Assembly (NCBI GenBank): GCA_017409875.1
Contig: JAFQRW010000014.1
Location: 34,109 to 98,108, forward strand
Direction: 5' to 3'
DNA: 64,000 nt
Source of the DNA: Clostridia bacterium
GTDB lineage: Bacteria > Bacillota > Clostridia > RGIG6154
The position numbers and the translations under genes are program-made. Below the pieces are notes generated by a model. The model was not told where the DNA came from. It did not search any database and saw nothing but the letters and a program-made list of their open reading frames with translations. Positions 63,994-64,000 of the stretch are shown here, one piece after another (within the stretch, counting starts at the first letter, position 1; each line of letters opens with the position of its first letter).

Positions 63994-64000
63994 ATGAAAA
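63994..64000 (+). CDS. Start of a gene cut by the window edge, possibly a transposase
   Basis: ATG at 63994 lies nine bases after GGAGG at 63980-63984. Only two codons are visible. The hairpin and inverted repeat just upstream make a transposase plausible, but the product cannot be judged from this sequence. Confidence 0.4.

Overview
The window looks like a piece of a low-GC Gram-positive chromosome from the class Clostridia (Firmicutes/Bacillota), probably an uncultured, strictly fermentative gut-type organism. The evidence is AT-rich DNA with AGA-rich arginine usage, strong GGAGG-type ribosome binding sites, frequent TTG and GTG starts, consensus TTGACA/TATAAT promoters, S-layer-homology surface proteins, lipobox lipoproteins, three ECF vitamin-transporter S components without their own energising module, and the Firmicute gene order rpoB-rpoC-ybxF-rpsL-rpsG-fusA-tuf. 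No respiratory genes, rRNA, tRNA, CRISPR or phage genes were seen. The order or family cannot be fixed from this sequence alone.

Layout. 1-4.1 kb (+): the 3' end of a nicotinate phosphoribosyltransferase gene, miaB, topB and an AbrB-type regulator. 4.1-21.6 kb (almost all -): lepA-hemW; a vitamin-type ECF S component; a six-gene run (MacA/YknX-like adaptor, MacB-type ATPase and permease, SLH protein, response regulator, histidine kinase) that looks like a self-regulated envelope export operon; the aromatic operon aroB-aroA-aroC-pheA; and a PrsA-like lipoprotein foldase. 21.7-29.6 kb: a small membrane protein, an AI-2E family transporter, two LplB/YtcP-type sugar ABC permeases without a binding protein, a tetrahydrofolate riboswitch driving folT-fhs, and an NCS2 purine permease.

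29.6-42.7 kb (+): transcription and translation core (rpoB, rpoC, L7Ae-like ybxF, S12, S7, EF-G, EF-Tu). rpoB has its own promoter and a structured leader instead of following rplJL, and several spacers carry clear RNA hairpins. 42.7-43.0 kb holds no gene but contains a palindrome-controlled promoter followed by a set of strong, partly mutually exclusive RNA stems; this is the best candidate here for an undescribed element. 43.0-50.4 kb (-): a secreted foldase with a copper-amine-oxidase-like N-domain, a 1688-residue SLH surface protein with five modular beta-helix-like GLUG segments, queT and a cysteine-cluster protein.

50.4-64.0 kb (mostly +): two FAD oxidoreductases, a small tail-to-tail gene, a run for sugar phosphate and envelope polysaccharide metabolism (phosphoglucomutase, O-antigen-ligase-like protein, GT2, polyprenyl glycosylphosphotransferase), a D,D-carboxypeptidase homologue that has lost its catalytic motifs, tatD, a split chromate-family transporter, and an SH3-NlpC/P60 wall hydrolase whose promoter carries an apparent WalR box. 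The window ends in a hairpin and a perfect 17-bp inverted repeat in front of a new start codon, which may be the edge of an insertion element.
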